Positions 25,511 to 37,296 are shown, counted from the stretch's first letter. The stretch: 64,000 nt of DNA from Heracleum sosnowskyi (GCA_030848705.1 CM061241.1:79617178-79681177), one strand, 5' to 3'. Numbers and translations are program-made. Notes: generated by a model from the sequence alone, not told the origin.

Positions 25511-26500
25511 ATCCAATTATTGAATTCGCATTGATTGTGAATTCACACCGTGATACTCTAGTTTATGTGTGAATGCAGTGGATCTGGATGGTTGGGAATT
25601 TGGATATATGACAACTTGCTTATGTCAACGATGACATCATTACGATCACTTAATCGATTTTTTATCAAAGTCGATCCTAAAAGATGAGGTATTGCATGAA
25701 TCACGCAGATAAAACGGTCGTCCGCGTTTGGGACATTTTCTCACCTTGAAAAGAAAAACTAAAGTCAAAAAGTGGCTAAAGGTGGAGTAACAAATTACAA
25801 GAACTTTACAATGATTATTCTGTGTTTTTCTTCCAAACAAATTTAACATTTTAAAATGAATTAAAATTAAATAATTAACTAATTAAATGACATACGAAAC
25901 TTACATAAATAATTTAAATTTATTCACACGGTAAGATATATCAAATTATGGTTTATTTCATCAAAATCATTATGGAGTAAATTTTGCAGTGTGAAACAAC
26001 TATAACTCGTAAAAAATTATAGTGCTTTAAGAAGTAGATCTATTTATCATAACGTATTCAAAAACCAACCTGCAATTCTCATATACATCATCACTACTGA
26101 GTAGATGTAATAAAAATCTTGCAAATCTATTATATCCAACATTAAAATATATCAAACCCTCGTAAAAGAAAACAAAACTTATTAATTAAAATGAAGAAAA
26201 ATATTAGGGAAAAAGGAAAGAAAACTTAATAAATAAATAAATAAAAAGATTCTTTGATAAAGAAAAGGCATTATTGCATAAAAAAATTAAGAAATAATAG
26301 AAAAAAGAAGGGCTTATAGAAAACAATCAAAACACAGCCGCGAAATAATTGGAGTTGGGATATTTTGTTTAGGAGAAACAAGGATCTTGAACAGATTTAC
26401 TTTTTGTATTATTGATTGTTCAAAATATCTTATAAACTTGGGATATATAACCAAGTGTAGCATTATTCTAGAACTTGAGAAATCAGTTAGGCAATTTAGA
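25511..26500. other. AT-rich intergenic region
   Basis: No ORF with protein-like composition and no recognisable RNA gene. Several poly-A and AAATAAATAAAT runs near 26160-26260. Confidence 0.5.
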
Positions 26501-26519
26501 GAGCTCAAAGCTATATTCT

Positions 26520-26780
26520 TTATAAATTGCTGAAGCTAGAATAGTGTGTATGCAACTGTGTGTTTATTCATAAACATCACAGAGATTTCTTCAAATAAAA
26601 ATCTCTCAAGTGGATAAATCAATCCACCTGAATTTTTAATTCTTGTGTTATCTTATCTTGTTTTTTTTATGTTCTTGAATTTACTTTCATATCTCTACTG
26701 TCAAGAACCAAAGAATTTTCAAAGATTGTATTCAACCCCCCTTCTACAATCTTGAATCATTGTCTGGGAATAACACCATG
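26520..26780 (+). mobile_element. Probable LTR-retrotransposon LTR fragment
   Basis: TTCAACCCCCCTTCTACAATC at about 26731-26751, preceded by a T-rich tract and a TTCTTGAATTT...CAAGAACC stretch, resembles the R/U5 end of plant Copia LTRs. No second LTR or primer-binding site is seen, so borders are approximate. Confidence 0.4.
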
Positions 26781-26784
26781 TTTT

Positions 26785-27480
26785 TTGAAAAATTACAAAA
26801 ATGTCATCCCTTTAATGTTTATGCAAAAATTAAATTAAATATGTTAGTCTTGAGAATTGAACATGTGACCGTCTACACTCAAACTTTCACCGTAACCATT
26901 TTGCTACACTTTGTTTTGAGTTTACTTTCAAAATCTTAATAGATAAACCACATATTCTCCCTTTTTTTTTATTATAGAGTAAATAAATATTGATTTATAT
27001 TATTTCTAGACAATTGCACAATATATAATTACAAAAAATATTTTTATCGATTGAGCATGATCTACAATTCTCTTTTGTCAATTTAAATGATTGATATATG
27101 TCATTTTAATACCCATGAATTTACGATTTTGCTCCTATGTGTTAAAAAATTACAAAAAAACACCTTCTCTTTTATATTTATGTAAAGAGTAGATAAAATT
27201 ATGTTAGTGTTGAAAATCGAACCACTAACCTTTTCTAATCAAACTCATACCATAACCATTATAATATACGTTATTTTGAGTTTTCTTTAAAAATGTTTTT
27301 AGATAAATCACATTTTCTCCTCTTCTACCATTTTTTTATTTTTACTTTTGAGTAAATAAAACGTTGGTTTATATTATTTATAGAATGTTGCATATTATAT
27401 ATTCCAAAAAAATATTTTAATGGATCGAGTATACTCTATATTTCTCTTTTGTCATTTTAAATGATTGATATAAAAAAATA
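26785..27480. repeat. Two diverged direct repeats of about 340 bp
   Basis: Copy 1 (about 26785-27113) and copy 2 (about 27140-27480) share, in order: AAAATTACAAAAA, ATGTTAGT.TTGA.AAT.GAAC, ACC.TAACCATT, TTTTGAGTTT.CTTT, TAGATAAA.CACATT.TCTCC, GAGTAAATAAA and TTTATATTATTT.TAGA. The GAAAATCGAACC-type core is reminiscent of repetitive plant SINE or MULE sequence. Non-coding. Confidence 0.65.
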
Positions 27481-28189
27481 GAATTTTAAATAATATAAAA
27501 TTATACATAAATGTAATCGATTCCTAAAAAAATATGAATTTATTTACATTCACCTCTCTGTAGATATTAAACTATTGAAATAAAAAAATAAGATTTTTTT
27601 GAAGAAATATTTAATTTTGTTTATAAAATCATACATAATAAATGATTGTCTCGCATAATTTTTATGTATATAAAATTTTGAATACGCGAGTCATATTAGA
27701 GATTTTTGGTCGACCAACTATTTAGACTTTCAGCGATTTAAAAGTGTGATTGATCTAAAAACATATATATTAAAAGAAACTAAAATAATTGAATTCATGT
27801 TTAAAAAAATGAGAACTCCAAAAATAAGATTTATGTTGTATATATAAAAAATAACATAATTAATATTCAATATAAAATGAAAAAAGATATGTTTTTTTGA
27901 ATTATAAATATTACAAAATTGCAATAATTATTCACAATGACCAATTAGACTATAACTCAAACTATTGTAATATGAATTTTAAATAGTATACTAAATTGAT
28001 CAAATAATCAACATAATATATGATGGTTGAGTTATAACATATACTTAGATCAACCTATGATGAAACCAAAAAGTTTCATTTTAAATATTATGTTGATGCA
28101 CAGTCATTAAGGTCGTCTAATCATAATTTACATTGATAAAAATATTTGTAAAAATTCAAGTTGAGTTAAAAAAACAATTCATGGACAAT

Positions 28190-28437
28190 TAATCTTTTCA
28201 ACTAAAACACATTACTTTTTCTATTTTTTCTAACAAAATCCTTTCCTTTTCCAAAATATTACGGGCAATTACCTTTTTCAATTAAAATATGTTACCTTTT
28301 CTATTTTTTTTTTCTTACTAAAACCCCTCATTTTTTCCAAAAATTATCATGGTCAAAACCTTACCTTTTCAATCCTTTTTCCAAAAAATATCACGGTCAA
28401 ATACTTATCTTTTTCAATTAAAACATGTTATCTTTTT
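28190..28437. repeat. Three imperfect tandem repeats next to a Helitron-like end
   Basis: About 80-bp units repeating TTTTTCAATTAAAACATGTTA, CTTTTTCTATTTT, CTAAAA.CC and TTTTTCCAAAA.AT.A. Matching sequence in the opposite orientation is found at the right end of the window (about 63880-63965), marking one dispersed family. Confidence 0.6.
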
Positions 28438-29108
28438 CTAGTTGAAAAAGCCGCGCTTCGCGGCGGCGTAATAATTTTTTTTAACATTCTATCAATTAAA
28501 TTACGAAAATTACTCGATCATCGCTAATAAGCCGTCCTCCCGTGAAACACGATTTTCTTTTTAATATCAAAATCTCAAATTTAATATATTGAATATATAC
28601 TTGTCTAATATATTAATTTTTATGTTATCACACTCCTTTCTAATGAGCCACTCTTTCGTTGAAAAAACACATATATAACTTCACATGTTTTACTTCAAAT
28701 AAAACTTTTAGTTATGTATTACAAACACTTATTGTACTTCCAATAGAACTTTTAATTGCAAGTACTTCTTTTATATCCGAACTCTTCTCCTTTATAAATT
28801 GAAACACTTATTCTACTTCAAATAGAACTTTGCAAGTACTTCTTTTATATTTGAATTATTCCCTTCTACAAATTCAAACACCTATTCTACTTCAAATAGA
28901 ACTTTTAGTTATATGTCTTCGCTATAAATTCGAACTCTTCTCCTTAATAAATTCGAACACCTATTCTACTTCTAATATGTTAAAAGATATTGTTTGATTT
29001 ATTAGTATCTAAAATTCAAAAATTATAGAAAATTAGAAAAATAGATTGAAACAATCTTAGAGGCGCCGCCTCACCTCCCGCGTATCCTCCTTTATATATA
29101 TATATTGA
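28438..29108 (-). mobile_element. Helitron-like element
   Basis: On the minus strand the 3' end has a GC hairpin (GCCGCG AAG CGCGGC) eight bases before a CTAG terminus at 28441-28438, as in Helitrons. The opposite end begins TCAATATATATATATAAAGG. The host bases are not a clean A-T pair, so the exact ends are uncertain. The body holds several repeats of CACCTATTCTACTTCAAATAGAAC (28690-28980). No helicase gene. Confidence 0.45.
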
Positions 29109-29151
29109 AGGAGAAAGGCGGGTTCTAAGATATTTCACGTAAAATGTTATA

Positions 29152-29466
29152 CTCCCTCCGTCCCATTCATTTTTATGCACTTTTTATTTTGAGAAGTCCC
29201 TCACATTTTTATACATTTCAAAAATAATAACTTTTAATAATATAAAACACTATTACACCCACTACTTTCTTCACTATCTCTATTCTATAATAATATAAAA
29301 CACTATTACACCCACTATTTTTCTCCACTATCTCAAATCTATTATTAAATATTGATAGTTCTCACCACTTTACCCACTTTTCATCTAATTTTACTAATTT
29401 TTTATATTTTTTCTTGGTCTCCGTGCCCGATCTCAGTGTATAGAATTCACTGGGACACAGAGAGAG
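29152..29466. mobile_element. Stowaway MITE
   Basis: A 315-bp element with canonical ends: CTCCCTCCGTCCCA on the left, TGGGACACAGAGAGAG on the right, with TA duplicated at 29150-29151 and 29467-29468. Mariner/Stowaway class, non-autonomous. An internal segment AATATAAAACACTATTACACCCACTA is repeated in tandem. Confidence 0.9.
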
Positions 29467-29498
29467 TAGCTTGGAAGAACTTGGGTTGGACTAGTAAG

Positions 29499-30124
29499 TA
29501 AGTAGACGTGGTAATGAACGGTGTCGTGTACTTTCGTATTTTGTATTTTGGTGTACTTGAAGGTAAAATTTATATCCGATTCATTTTGGATTCGTGTGCT
29601 AAATTTGAAACAAATATTCAATTCAAAAAGTGTCGTGTACTTTACGTGTCGTATTCGTGTATATTAAACAAAAATATAAATTTAATTTAATTAAAATTTA
29701 TATATTATAAAACTATTTTAATTATGTAAATTTTTATAAAATGTGTATTAAATATGTATTACATACAATTTTACAAAAATTTGAAAATATAACTTATATA
29801 TATAAATGTATACTTCTTATATATAAGTGTATAACTTACTGTCAATTAGTCGTGAAACTTTTATTTATTGTTTATATGTAATTGCTTATATATTTCTAAA
29901 TATGAAATACTATAAATAATATATATTTTTTAAAATTATTTATTTACTTCATTAATTCGTGTACTTTCGTTCCGCGTCGTGTAACTATTGTGAAAACTCA
30001 AACCCGACACTAATTATATTCGTGTTTTTTTGTGTTCGTGTACCAAATTTTTGCACTCAAACACTAATTATTCATGTGGTGTTCGTGTCGTGTTCACGTG
30101 TCGTATACCAAATTGTCATGTCTA
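29499..30124. mobile_element. hAT-like low-complexity MITE
   Basis: Termini are inverted: TAGACGTGGTAATGAACG at the left and, on the other strand, TAGACATGACAATTTGGT at the right, with subterminal TCGTGT repeats. CTAGTAAG flanks the element (29491-29498 and 30125-30132), an 8-bp duplication as for hAT, with four extra bases (TAAG) on the left. No ORF. Confidence 0.7.
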
Positions 30125-30151
30125 CTAGTAAGTATTTTGATTAAAATTAAA

Positions 30152-30696
30152 GGGTTAAATATCAAATTGCTCGCTGAAGTGGAGGTCATATATCAATTTT
30201 TTCATCAATTTTAACGGGGTCTCAATTAAATCACTTAAGTCATAATAAATATCAAATAAATATCTCTAAATATGTGATCGAGAAATAAAATAAAATTTTA
30301 TTGAGTTATATACATTTTTGTTCGATGTCACCGTAACCAAATGAAAATTCATGCATTCTAGTATTTTAGATAATATATTCAGATTTTTAAAAATTTATTT
30401 AAAATTTTAAAGTTATTTTTTTTTTTGATTTAATTAAAAATAAATAGTAAATAAATTTTAAAAAATCTGAATATATTATCTAAAATACTAGAATGCATGA
30501 CTTTTCATTGAGTTATAATGACATTGAAGAAAAATGTATAGAACTCAAAAAAAATTACTTTACTTCTCGATCACATATTTAGAGGTATCTATTTGATATT
30601 TATTATGACTTAAGTGATTCAACTGAGATCCCATTAAATTCGATGAATAAATTGATATATGAGCTCCACTTCAGTGATCAATTTGGTATTTAACCC
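30152..30696. mobile_element. Large inverted-repeat MITE (MULE type)
   Basis: A 545-bp near-palindrome. Ends are GGGTTAAATATCAAATTG on the left and GGGTTAAATACCAAATTG on the other strand; pairing continues for more than 200 bp per arm (TCTAGTATTTTAGATAATAT and its complement flank the centre). Perfect 10-bp flanks TAAAATTAAA at 30142-30151 and 30697-30706. A transcript would form a long hairpin. Confidence 0.85.
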
Positions 30697-30913
30697 TAAA
30701 ATTAAATTAAAACTAACAAAAATAATAATTATCGGAGATGTTGATTGTTTTTTATAATTAAGATGCGTATTTGTGAATATAATATTTTATTTGAATAGGA
30801 TACATCTTTGCTAAATGCATATTTTAAAAATAAATTATTATATATGATATCCACGTATAAGTTCATGTGCTATGCGTATTATAGTAAAAATAAGTTAATA
30901 CTCCAATGATGGA

Positions 30914-31555
30914 TAGAGCTGTAAACGAACCGAATTCGGACGAACTCGTACGAACTTTTAACGAACTCGAGCAAAATCTTAACGAATCGAACAATGTTCG
31001 ATAACTTTATCGGACAGATTTTCTTGTTCGAACTCGAGTTCGGTAATATTTCGAACCGAACACGAACAGTTCACGAACATAACGAACCGAACCGAACTCG
31101 GACGAACACGAACAGTTCGTTAACATTTTATGTTTTTCAAAAAATATATTATTTTTTTACTTTATTTGATACAAACAATTAGTCCAAATGTTAATTAAAT
31201 ATTTTCCACCTATATATATATTTACTTTAAATCATTGTAAAAAAATTTAAATTTTAAATTATGAATAATATATATTATACATATGTATATAATATTATAA
31301 AAATAATTTTTTTCCCCGAACCGAACTCGAGCTTAACGAACGAGTCGAACTCGAACGCAACTCGAGCGAACTCGAGTCGAACACCTTAAAAGTTCGGTTC
31401 GGTTCGATTCGTTAAGGTTATCGAACAAAAAATGTTGTTCGAACTCGTGTTCGATAACGAACTCGGACGAGCTTATCGAACTCGAACTCGAACGAACTCG
31501 AACCCGAACGAACACGAACGAGCTTAACGAACAGTTCAGTTCGTTTACAACCCTA
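30914..31555. mobile_element. hAT MITE with ACGAACTCG repeats
   Basis: A 642-bp element. Ends are TAGAGCTGTAAACGAACCGAA and, on the other strand, TAGGGTTGTAAACGAACTGAA. Perfect 8-bp target duplication ATGATGGA at 30906-30913 and 31556-31563. Both arms are filled with degenerate GAACTCG/CGAACACGAAC repeats around an AT-rich centre. Same general type as the fragment at position 1. Confidence 0.9.
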
Positions 31556-31989
31556 ATGATGGATGCACAACATGAATACTCAATCATGAATTAAATATAT
31601 AATTCACCAATACATATTGAAATGGGTATTTTGATTAAAAAATAGTTATTATTCTCCTTCAACCTACTAGTAACTTACGAAGTTACAATACTCTTGAGTC
31701 TTGCTTGACCAAACGCAAAAAAGAGCTCATTTTTCACTTTGGAGGCTATTTTCATCACTCAGGAAATCATTTTTGTTTCTTAAAGATGCTATGAGTTTGA
31801 ATAATTTCACAAGCAACAGGTAATTTATGATAATAAAAATTGAAAAATTGCTATAGAGTAACAAAATTTACCTTTAAAACAGATGTTTGTAAGTTTGTTA
31901 AAAATTGAAATCAGTACATATTTTACACTAATAAATTTATAAGTTAATTTAGTTATACAAACGATTAATTGATAAAACTTAGAGTATAT

Positions 31990-32097
31990 TGCAAAACGCA
32001 TCCCCTTGGTTCGGCCGATTGTCACTTTGGTATTCATACATTGGGTAATTGCACTTTGCATCCCTAGACTTGTTTGGGCGTTGCATTTTGCAACCTT
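31990..32097. repeat. MULE left terminal inverted repeat
   Basis: Pairs with 37189-37296 on the opposite strand over about 108 bp, with only a handful of mismatches and one small indel by eye. Confidence 0.9.
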
Positions 32098-32279
32098 CCG
32101 TCCATTTTCGCTAATTATGATCGTTAAGTGTAATTTGGTGAGGGGTTAAAGTTGTCTTTAATTTTGTAATTGCTTTTAACGGTCATCTACCCCTCTTCTC
32201 TATATATAAACTTGGGACATGTCCATATATGTTTAATTTAGCCCTAAATTATTTCAATTTTTCACAGTAAAGCTGAGAG

Positions 32280-32682
32280 ATGGCTGAGAGATGTTTGTGG
32301 GAATTGGCTGGTGGTGAAAACAGCTTGGACTAGTTCAAATGCTGGTCGACGTTTTATGGCTTGTGATCGGTGTCGTTATTTTAGGTGGGTGGATGGTCCA
32401 TTGTGTGAGCGCGCCAGATTGATTATACCAGGTCTTCTGCGCAGGATTAACAACCTCGAGAGACAACAACAAGAGATGGAGTGTAGAAGGGTTGGTCTTT
32501 GTCCAGATGAAGGTGAACGGAGCATGGTCTGTTCAAAATCAGCTTCAAAATCAACCGAAGAAAACAAGTCAAGTGAAGAAATAAAATCAAGCAGCAACAT
32601 ACCACTTACTTTGTTAATTGTGACATGGATTGCAATATTTGTGTACATTATATGTAAGACAGGAGATGTAGAAGAGATGTAA
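32280..32682 (+). pseudogene. GRF-type zinc-finger protein carried by the MULE (frameshifted)
   Basis: The body frame encodes a GRF finger (TSSNAGRRF, CDRC, FRWVDGPLCERA), then a short coiled coil (ILRRINNLERQQQEM-like), a Ser/Lys/Glu-rich linker and a C-terminal membrane helix (IPLTLLIVTWIAIFVYIIC), ending at 32682. This plan is common in plant GRF-finger proteins. The only upstream ATG with a fitting context (32280, MAERC) is in another frame: the first finger cysteine TGT at 32292-32294 is followed by one base before the second cysteine TGT and its glycine at 32296-32301, where Cys-x-Cys-Gly needs three. A net 2-nt loss at about 32295 is inferred. As it stands, translation from 32280 stops after about 18 codons. 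No ATG in the body frame precedes the finger. Its role in transposition is unknown. Confidence 0.75.
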
Positions 32683-32994
32683 TGCTCTTAAGTGGTGTTT
32701 AAGTGTAATGAAACTCAATGTCTTTAGTTCAATTTCAGTTTAATGAAGTATGTAATTTTCAAGCAATTGTGTTGGTTATCTAGTACTGCTAAAAACGTAA
32801 ATGAACTGAATGAGTAGATACAAGCATTCATGGCACATATATAAATGTCAACCAAACCAAAAGATGAGATAAGATAAGTCTAGCAGAAATTACAATCACT
32901 TGTACCATTTGTCACAAAATAAGTCTAGCAGAAATTGTCTATTGTCTTCAATTTCAATACAACTTAGCCAAAAACAAGTCATTAACAACTGAAA

Positions 32995-35900
32995 TTAAAC
33001 TTTCTTCTTCATGTTACTTTTCTTCTTCCTGATTGCAGACAGCAGCTGTTTAAGGGTTGTAACATTCTGGCCATTTGTTTCAAAATATTCCACCCCTGAA
33101 GGTCCTGCCTGGGCTGGTGCTTTGAATGGTTTCACAACTCCTCCATGGTTGACAGTCTTGGTCTTCTTCAAAGGGCTTTTTGCTGCAGATTTCTGAGCAC
33201 ACATGTCTGTTTGTGATTTTTGAAGCTTTGCCAATTTCTCCTTGAATGCAGCTGAATCTTCTGCATCTCTTTGTCTCTTGTTAGTTTCTTGGTCAGTTTT
33301 CTGCAAATATATTTCCAACACTTATAACTTTGATTTATACATTGGTCTTTATATTACATTTGAGTTTTTTATACCTTAAAAATGCAAGTTCTTGAGTTAT
33401 GTCCTTCCTCATTGCAGTAGGAACACTTTGGTTTTTTAGGTTCCCACTTTAACACCCCATCTTCACCCTCTTGACCTAGTTCTTCTTGAGGATTCTGAAA
33501 AAAATAATAATACATAATTAGCCTTTAATCATTCACATTGACAGGTGATTTTGTAAATCCATACCTTTTTGGGACAACTCCTCATATTGTGCTCCCACTG
33601 GCCACACTTTGAGCACTTTAGACTTGTTCCTTGTCTCTTGAGCATGGTGGGATTATTTTCTCTACTTAGGATTACATCATTTTTCTTGTCCCTGCCTTTC
33701 TTGGGCCTACCAGGAGCTATCCTCTTATTTGGTGGCAAAGGTGGCTCCTGTTCAGTGTGTTCCCAATATGCCTCCCCACTAATTGGCTCCAAAATATGGC
33801 TATAAACCTGCAAGTATTTCTCTTTTTCATAGCATTCATGAATGAAGTCCAATGGATCCAATTTTTGAAAGAAAATACAGGCCACAGCATGGAAACATGG
33901 TATGCCAGTCAGCTGCCATTTCCTACAATCACATTTTCTCTGTTTCAAGTCACAAACAACTTCATGGCCTCCTTCTGACATAGTGACATGGTACTTGTCT
34001 CCACCATTCCAAACAGGATTTGCTTTACCAGCTACTTTTATGGACCTAAATAAAGTAACATGACAATCTTCATTATGACATAAAATAACACCAAAATGCT
34101 AACATGTATTTAAATTGATTCTTACTTGTGTAGTTTCTTTAGGGTTTTACTGCAATATCTGATATTTTTCTTCTCCATTTTTGTCTTCCTTTTTTGTATC
34201 CTCTGCATGCAGGTCTTGTGTATATTCTTGAACATAGTGACAATCCCATTGTCTCTGTATTTGTTGATGGCATTATTGAATACCTCACAATTATTATTCA
34301 CAAAGACATCTGACTTGCATACATCCCTAAAACCTGACCTAGACCATTGGGACCTAGGTCTTGCTGCTAACCATTCATAAGATTTCTTATTCATCTGTCA
34401 TCATTAGACATATGCTAGTTAATATGCATTTAAATTTAGAACATTTCTTACATAAAAAGACTTCATTTACCTTTTTAAGGATGTCCATGTTCATATTGAA
34501 AAAGTAATCTGTGGTGGACTTTGCTGCAAGCCACATTTGCCTTGTAACACCAATCCCCTTGGTTTGTTGCTGTATCTTCATGTTATGATCAAGGTGCATT
34601 ACACAGAATCTATGTTCAGATTCTGGGAAATGGGTTTCAAGAGCATTAACAAGGCCCTTCAAGCAAACATTAACAAACAATAAGTACATGAGGGTGTGGA
34701 TGTAGAATAACAGTAACAATAAATACATGAGTTTTACCTTCTGCCTATCTGAGATGAAGGTGTAAGTTGCAGTGTTCTGAATATGCAAATCATTCTTCAA
34801 CAAACCCAAGAACCAATTCCAGCTGCTAGTATTTTCTTGTTCAACTTGTGCCCAAGCTATTGGATACATCCCTTCATTTGGATCTGTACCAACAGCAGTA
34901 AGTAAAATTCCTCCAAATGGACCTTTTAGATGACACCCATCTAAACCAATTAGAGGCCTACATCCATCCAAAAACCCTTCATTTAAAGGTCCTAAACACA
35001 CATAGAATCTTTTAAACCTTCTACCCTCAACATTTTTTTCAGCAGCCTCTGTCATCAACTTAATAGTGGATGATGGCATCACTTTCTTCACTTCATTAGC
35101 ATACTGATAAAGCTTCTTAAATTCATCTTCGTGTCTTCCAATGATATTTTCTTTGGCCTTTCTCATTGCCCTATATATCATGGACTCTGAAATCTGACAT
35201 TTTAAATCATTCACCACCTTTGCCCTAAAAGATGCTGTTGGCCAACTTGGGTTCATCCTTAGTTCATGTTCATATGCTGTGGCTATCCATGTGGAGTTGA
35301 CCTGTTTTTGAACCCATGTAGGGTTACATGTGTGCTTGTTCAACAAGGTCTTTATCTGAATATTGGTTGACCTTTGCTGTCTAATACCATAACATTTCCA
35401 CTCGCAACCATCTGTGCATATCCACTTGATTTTGTCAGCAAGATTTTTTTTCAGTCTAATGCCTCTCTGGTGTAAGATGGCATGTTTCCTAACAGCTTCC
35501 CTAAAGACCTTACCACTGCTGAATAACATACCCAATTGAAATTGAGGATCCTCCATGTCTGTCATTTCATTAAATTCCGGGTATTTTATGTCCTGCTCAT
35601 CACAAGAAGAAATGGCCATCCTCTCATCATTACTGTCATACTCACTCTCTGAACTTGCACTGTCATAATTCACATCTTCACCATCATCCTTACTCTCATT
35701 TTGTTGCTTAATATCAGGTTCTTGCTCCTCATTTATCACATCCTCATCTTCCTGCATACTCTGATTATTCTGCCCATTCTGATCATGTTCATGTTGCTGA
35801 TCATCTTCATTAATCACTGACTCCATTAGATCTTCAACTGTTGTAGGATGTTTGTCAGCATTTGAAGTTTCACCCTTACTCTTTTTGCTGGCCTCATGAT

Positions 35901-36963
35901 TTGATATTTCACCATCACTCTTTTTCTTGTCACAATTTTTCTTTTCTGTAGGGACAACATCAGCAGCATCATCTAGTATCACAGGAGTATCTTCTGTGTT
36001 CTTGAACAACCCCCTCAACATAGAGAATCTACCTCTCCTCCTAGACCTGTAAGGTGGATTAGGTGGTGGCACTCTCCTCACTTTTTTAGGGCTGGGACAA
36101 TCACTTTCACTGGAGTTCATGTTGGAACTGTCACCATGGAAGCTTGCTTTTTCCTCTTCTTCATCATCTTCTGTGGCCTCATCATAAGCAATTCCCTCAA
36201 TTTCCACTCTAATATCTTCTATTCTCTCAATTCTTTGATCTATAGCCATTTGAGTGAAAGAAAAATCCCATGCTTCATCATCGGAAGTAGGACTGTTTGA
36301 AGTTGCATACAACCTTGCCAACTTATAATTACACTGAACCAAGTCTATTAGCATAATCAAATCTCTTTCAGTTTCAATAGGGATTAAATTTTCATGCCAG
36401 ACTTCTAACTCATTCGACAACAACCAGAAGTCCATTTTCTCAGTACTACATCCTACTTCTGAATACATAGCTTCCATTTCAGTTAATGTTAGCTTCTTGA
36501 CAGATCACATGTCAAAATAAGCAATTTTCCCCCCAATATATTGATTAAAGCCAAAATCGAATTTACCACCGAAATGAAGTTTAATCGAAAAGTAAGGACT
36601 AATCTCTGCAATATCAAAAAATTCAAAAGCGGACTAAAAAATCAAAAAAAAAACATGACAACATCCACACAAAGACAAACATCCACACAAAGACAAACAT
36701 GATGGGACCACAAAAAAAAACATCTTATTCTATAATTTTGCATGCAATGAAGAACTAATATATCGATAGTCAATTGTGTACATGCAAAACTAATATAACA
36801 ACAGAAAGAAGTTACCTTCATAATCGGGATATTCTTTGCCATCTGGTAGACCATAATCAATCACGATGTTCTTGTCTCCTTCACTAGATTTAGCTTCACT
36901 CTTCAATTTTTCAGCCTTTAATAGATTGTCAGCATCGAACACACCCCTCAATCGACCTCTCAT
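32995..36963 (-). pseudogene. MULE transposase (MuDR family), one in-frame stop
   Basis: Transposase of the enclosing element. Exons on the minus strand: 36963-36816, 36605-34738, 34656-34471, 34394-34126, 34045-33565, 33494-33375, 33300-32995; all junctions are GT-AG and in phase. Order of parts: N-terminal PB1-like plant MULE domain (HFGGKF, YIGGKIAYFD), acidic linker, MuDR DNA-binding domain (from about 35560, ends CEWKCYG...HTC), MULE catalytic domain (GLDGCHLKGPFGGILLTAVG, WAQVEQENTSSWNWFL, ISDRQKGLVNAL), SWIM zinc finger CDCRKWQLTGIPCFHAVAC, two zinc knuckles (CSKCGQWEHNMRSC and CSYCNEEGHNSRTC) and a basic tail. The lesion is a TGA at 36507-36505, shortly after the YIGGK motif. A downstream ATG (36477) could start a 1033-aa product that keeps the DNA-binding and catalytic parts but loses the PB1-like domain. 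No other stop was found. Confidence 0.85.
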
Positions 36964-37188
36964 TGCTCTCGTAAATGTGTAATTGCAATTTGGGAATTTA
37001 GGGTTTTAGGAATTTGGGAACGAAACGATCGAGCTTTACTGTTTTGATTAGGGATTTTTGACATAAATGATTTGTTGCCCCCAACGTTATTTACTTATTT
37101 AGGGATGATATAATTATTTTTTTGCCAAAGACTTTTTTGCCCCCACCGTTAAAAAGTTAACGGTCAAATTTAACGGTTCTCAGTCAAC

Positions 37189-37296
37189 AGGTTGCAAAAT
37201 GCAGCGCCAAAAACAAGTTTAGGAATGCAAAGTGCAATTACCCAATGTATGAATACCAAAGTGACAATCGGCCGAACCAAGGGGATGCGTTTTCCC
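37189..37296. repeat. MULE right terminal inverted repeat
   Basis: Reverse complement of 31990-32097; its outer end GGGAAAACGC has the GRGAAAA form usual for MULE termini, so this end seems less mutated than the left one. Confidence 0.9.

Larger units (their letters stand above)
31990..37296. mobile_element. Mutator-like element (MULE), about 5.3 kb
   Basis: Terminal inverted repeats of about 108 bp (31990-32097 and 37189-37296) are nearly identical; both hold AAAACGCATCCCCTTGG and CCGATTGTCACTTTGGTATT. The right end starts GGGAAAACGC, the left TGCAAAACGC. No matching 9-bp flank is seen (AGAGTATAT against TAATACGTA). The element encloses a minus-strand transposase (32995-36963) and a plus-strand GRF-finger ORF (32280-32682), transcribed towards each other. 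High TIR similarity indicates fairly recent activity, but each gene has one lesion. Confidence 0.9.
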
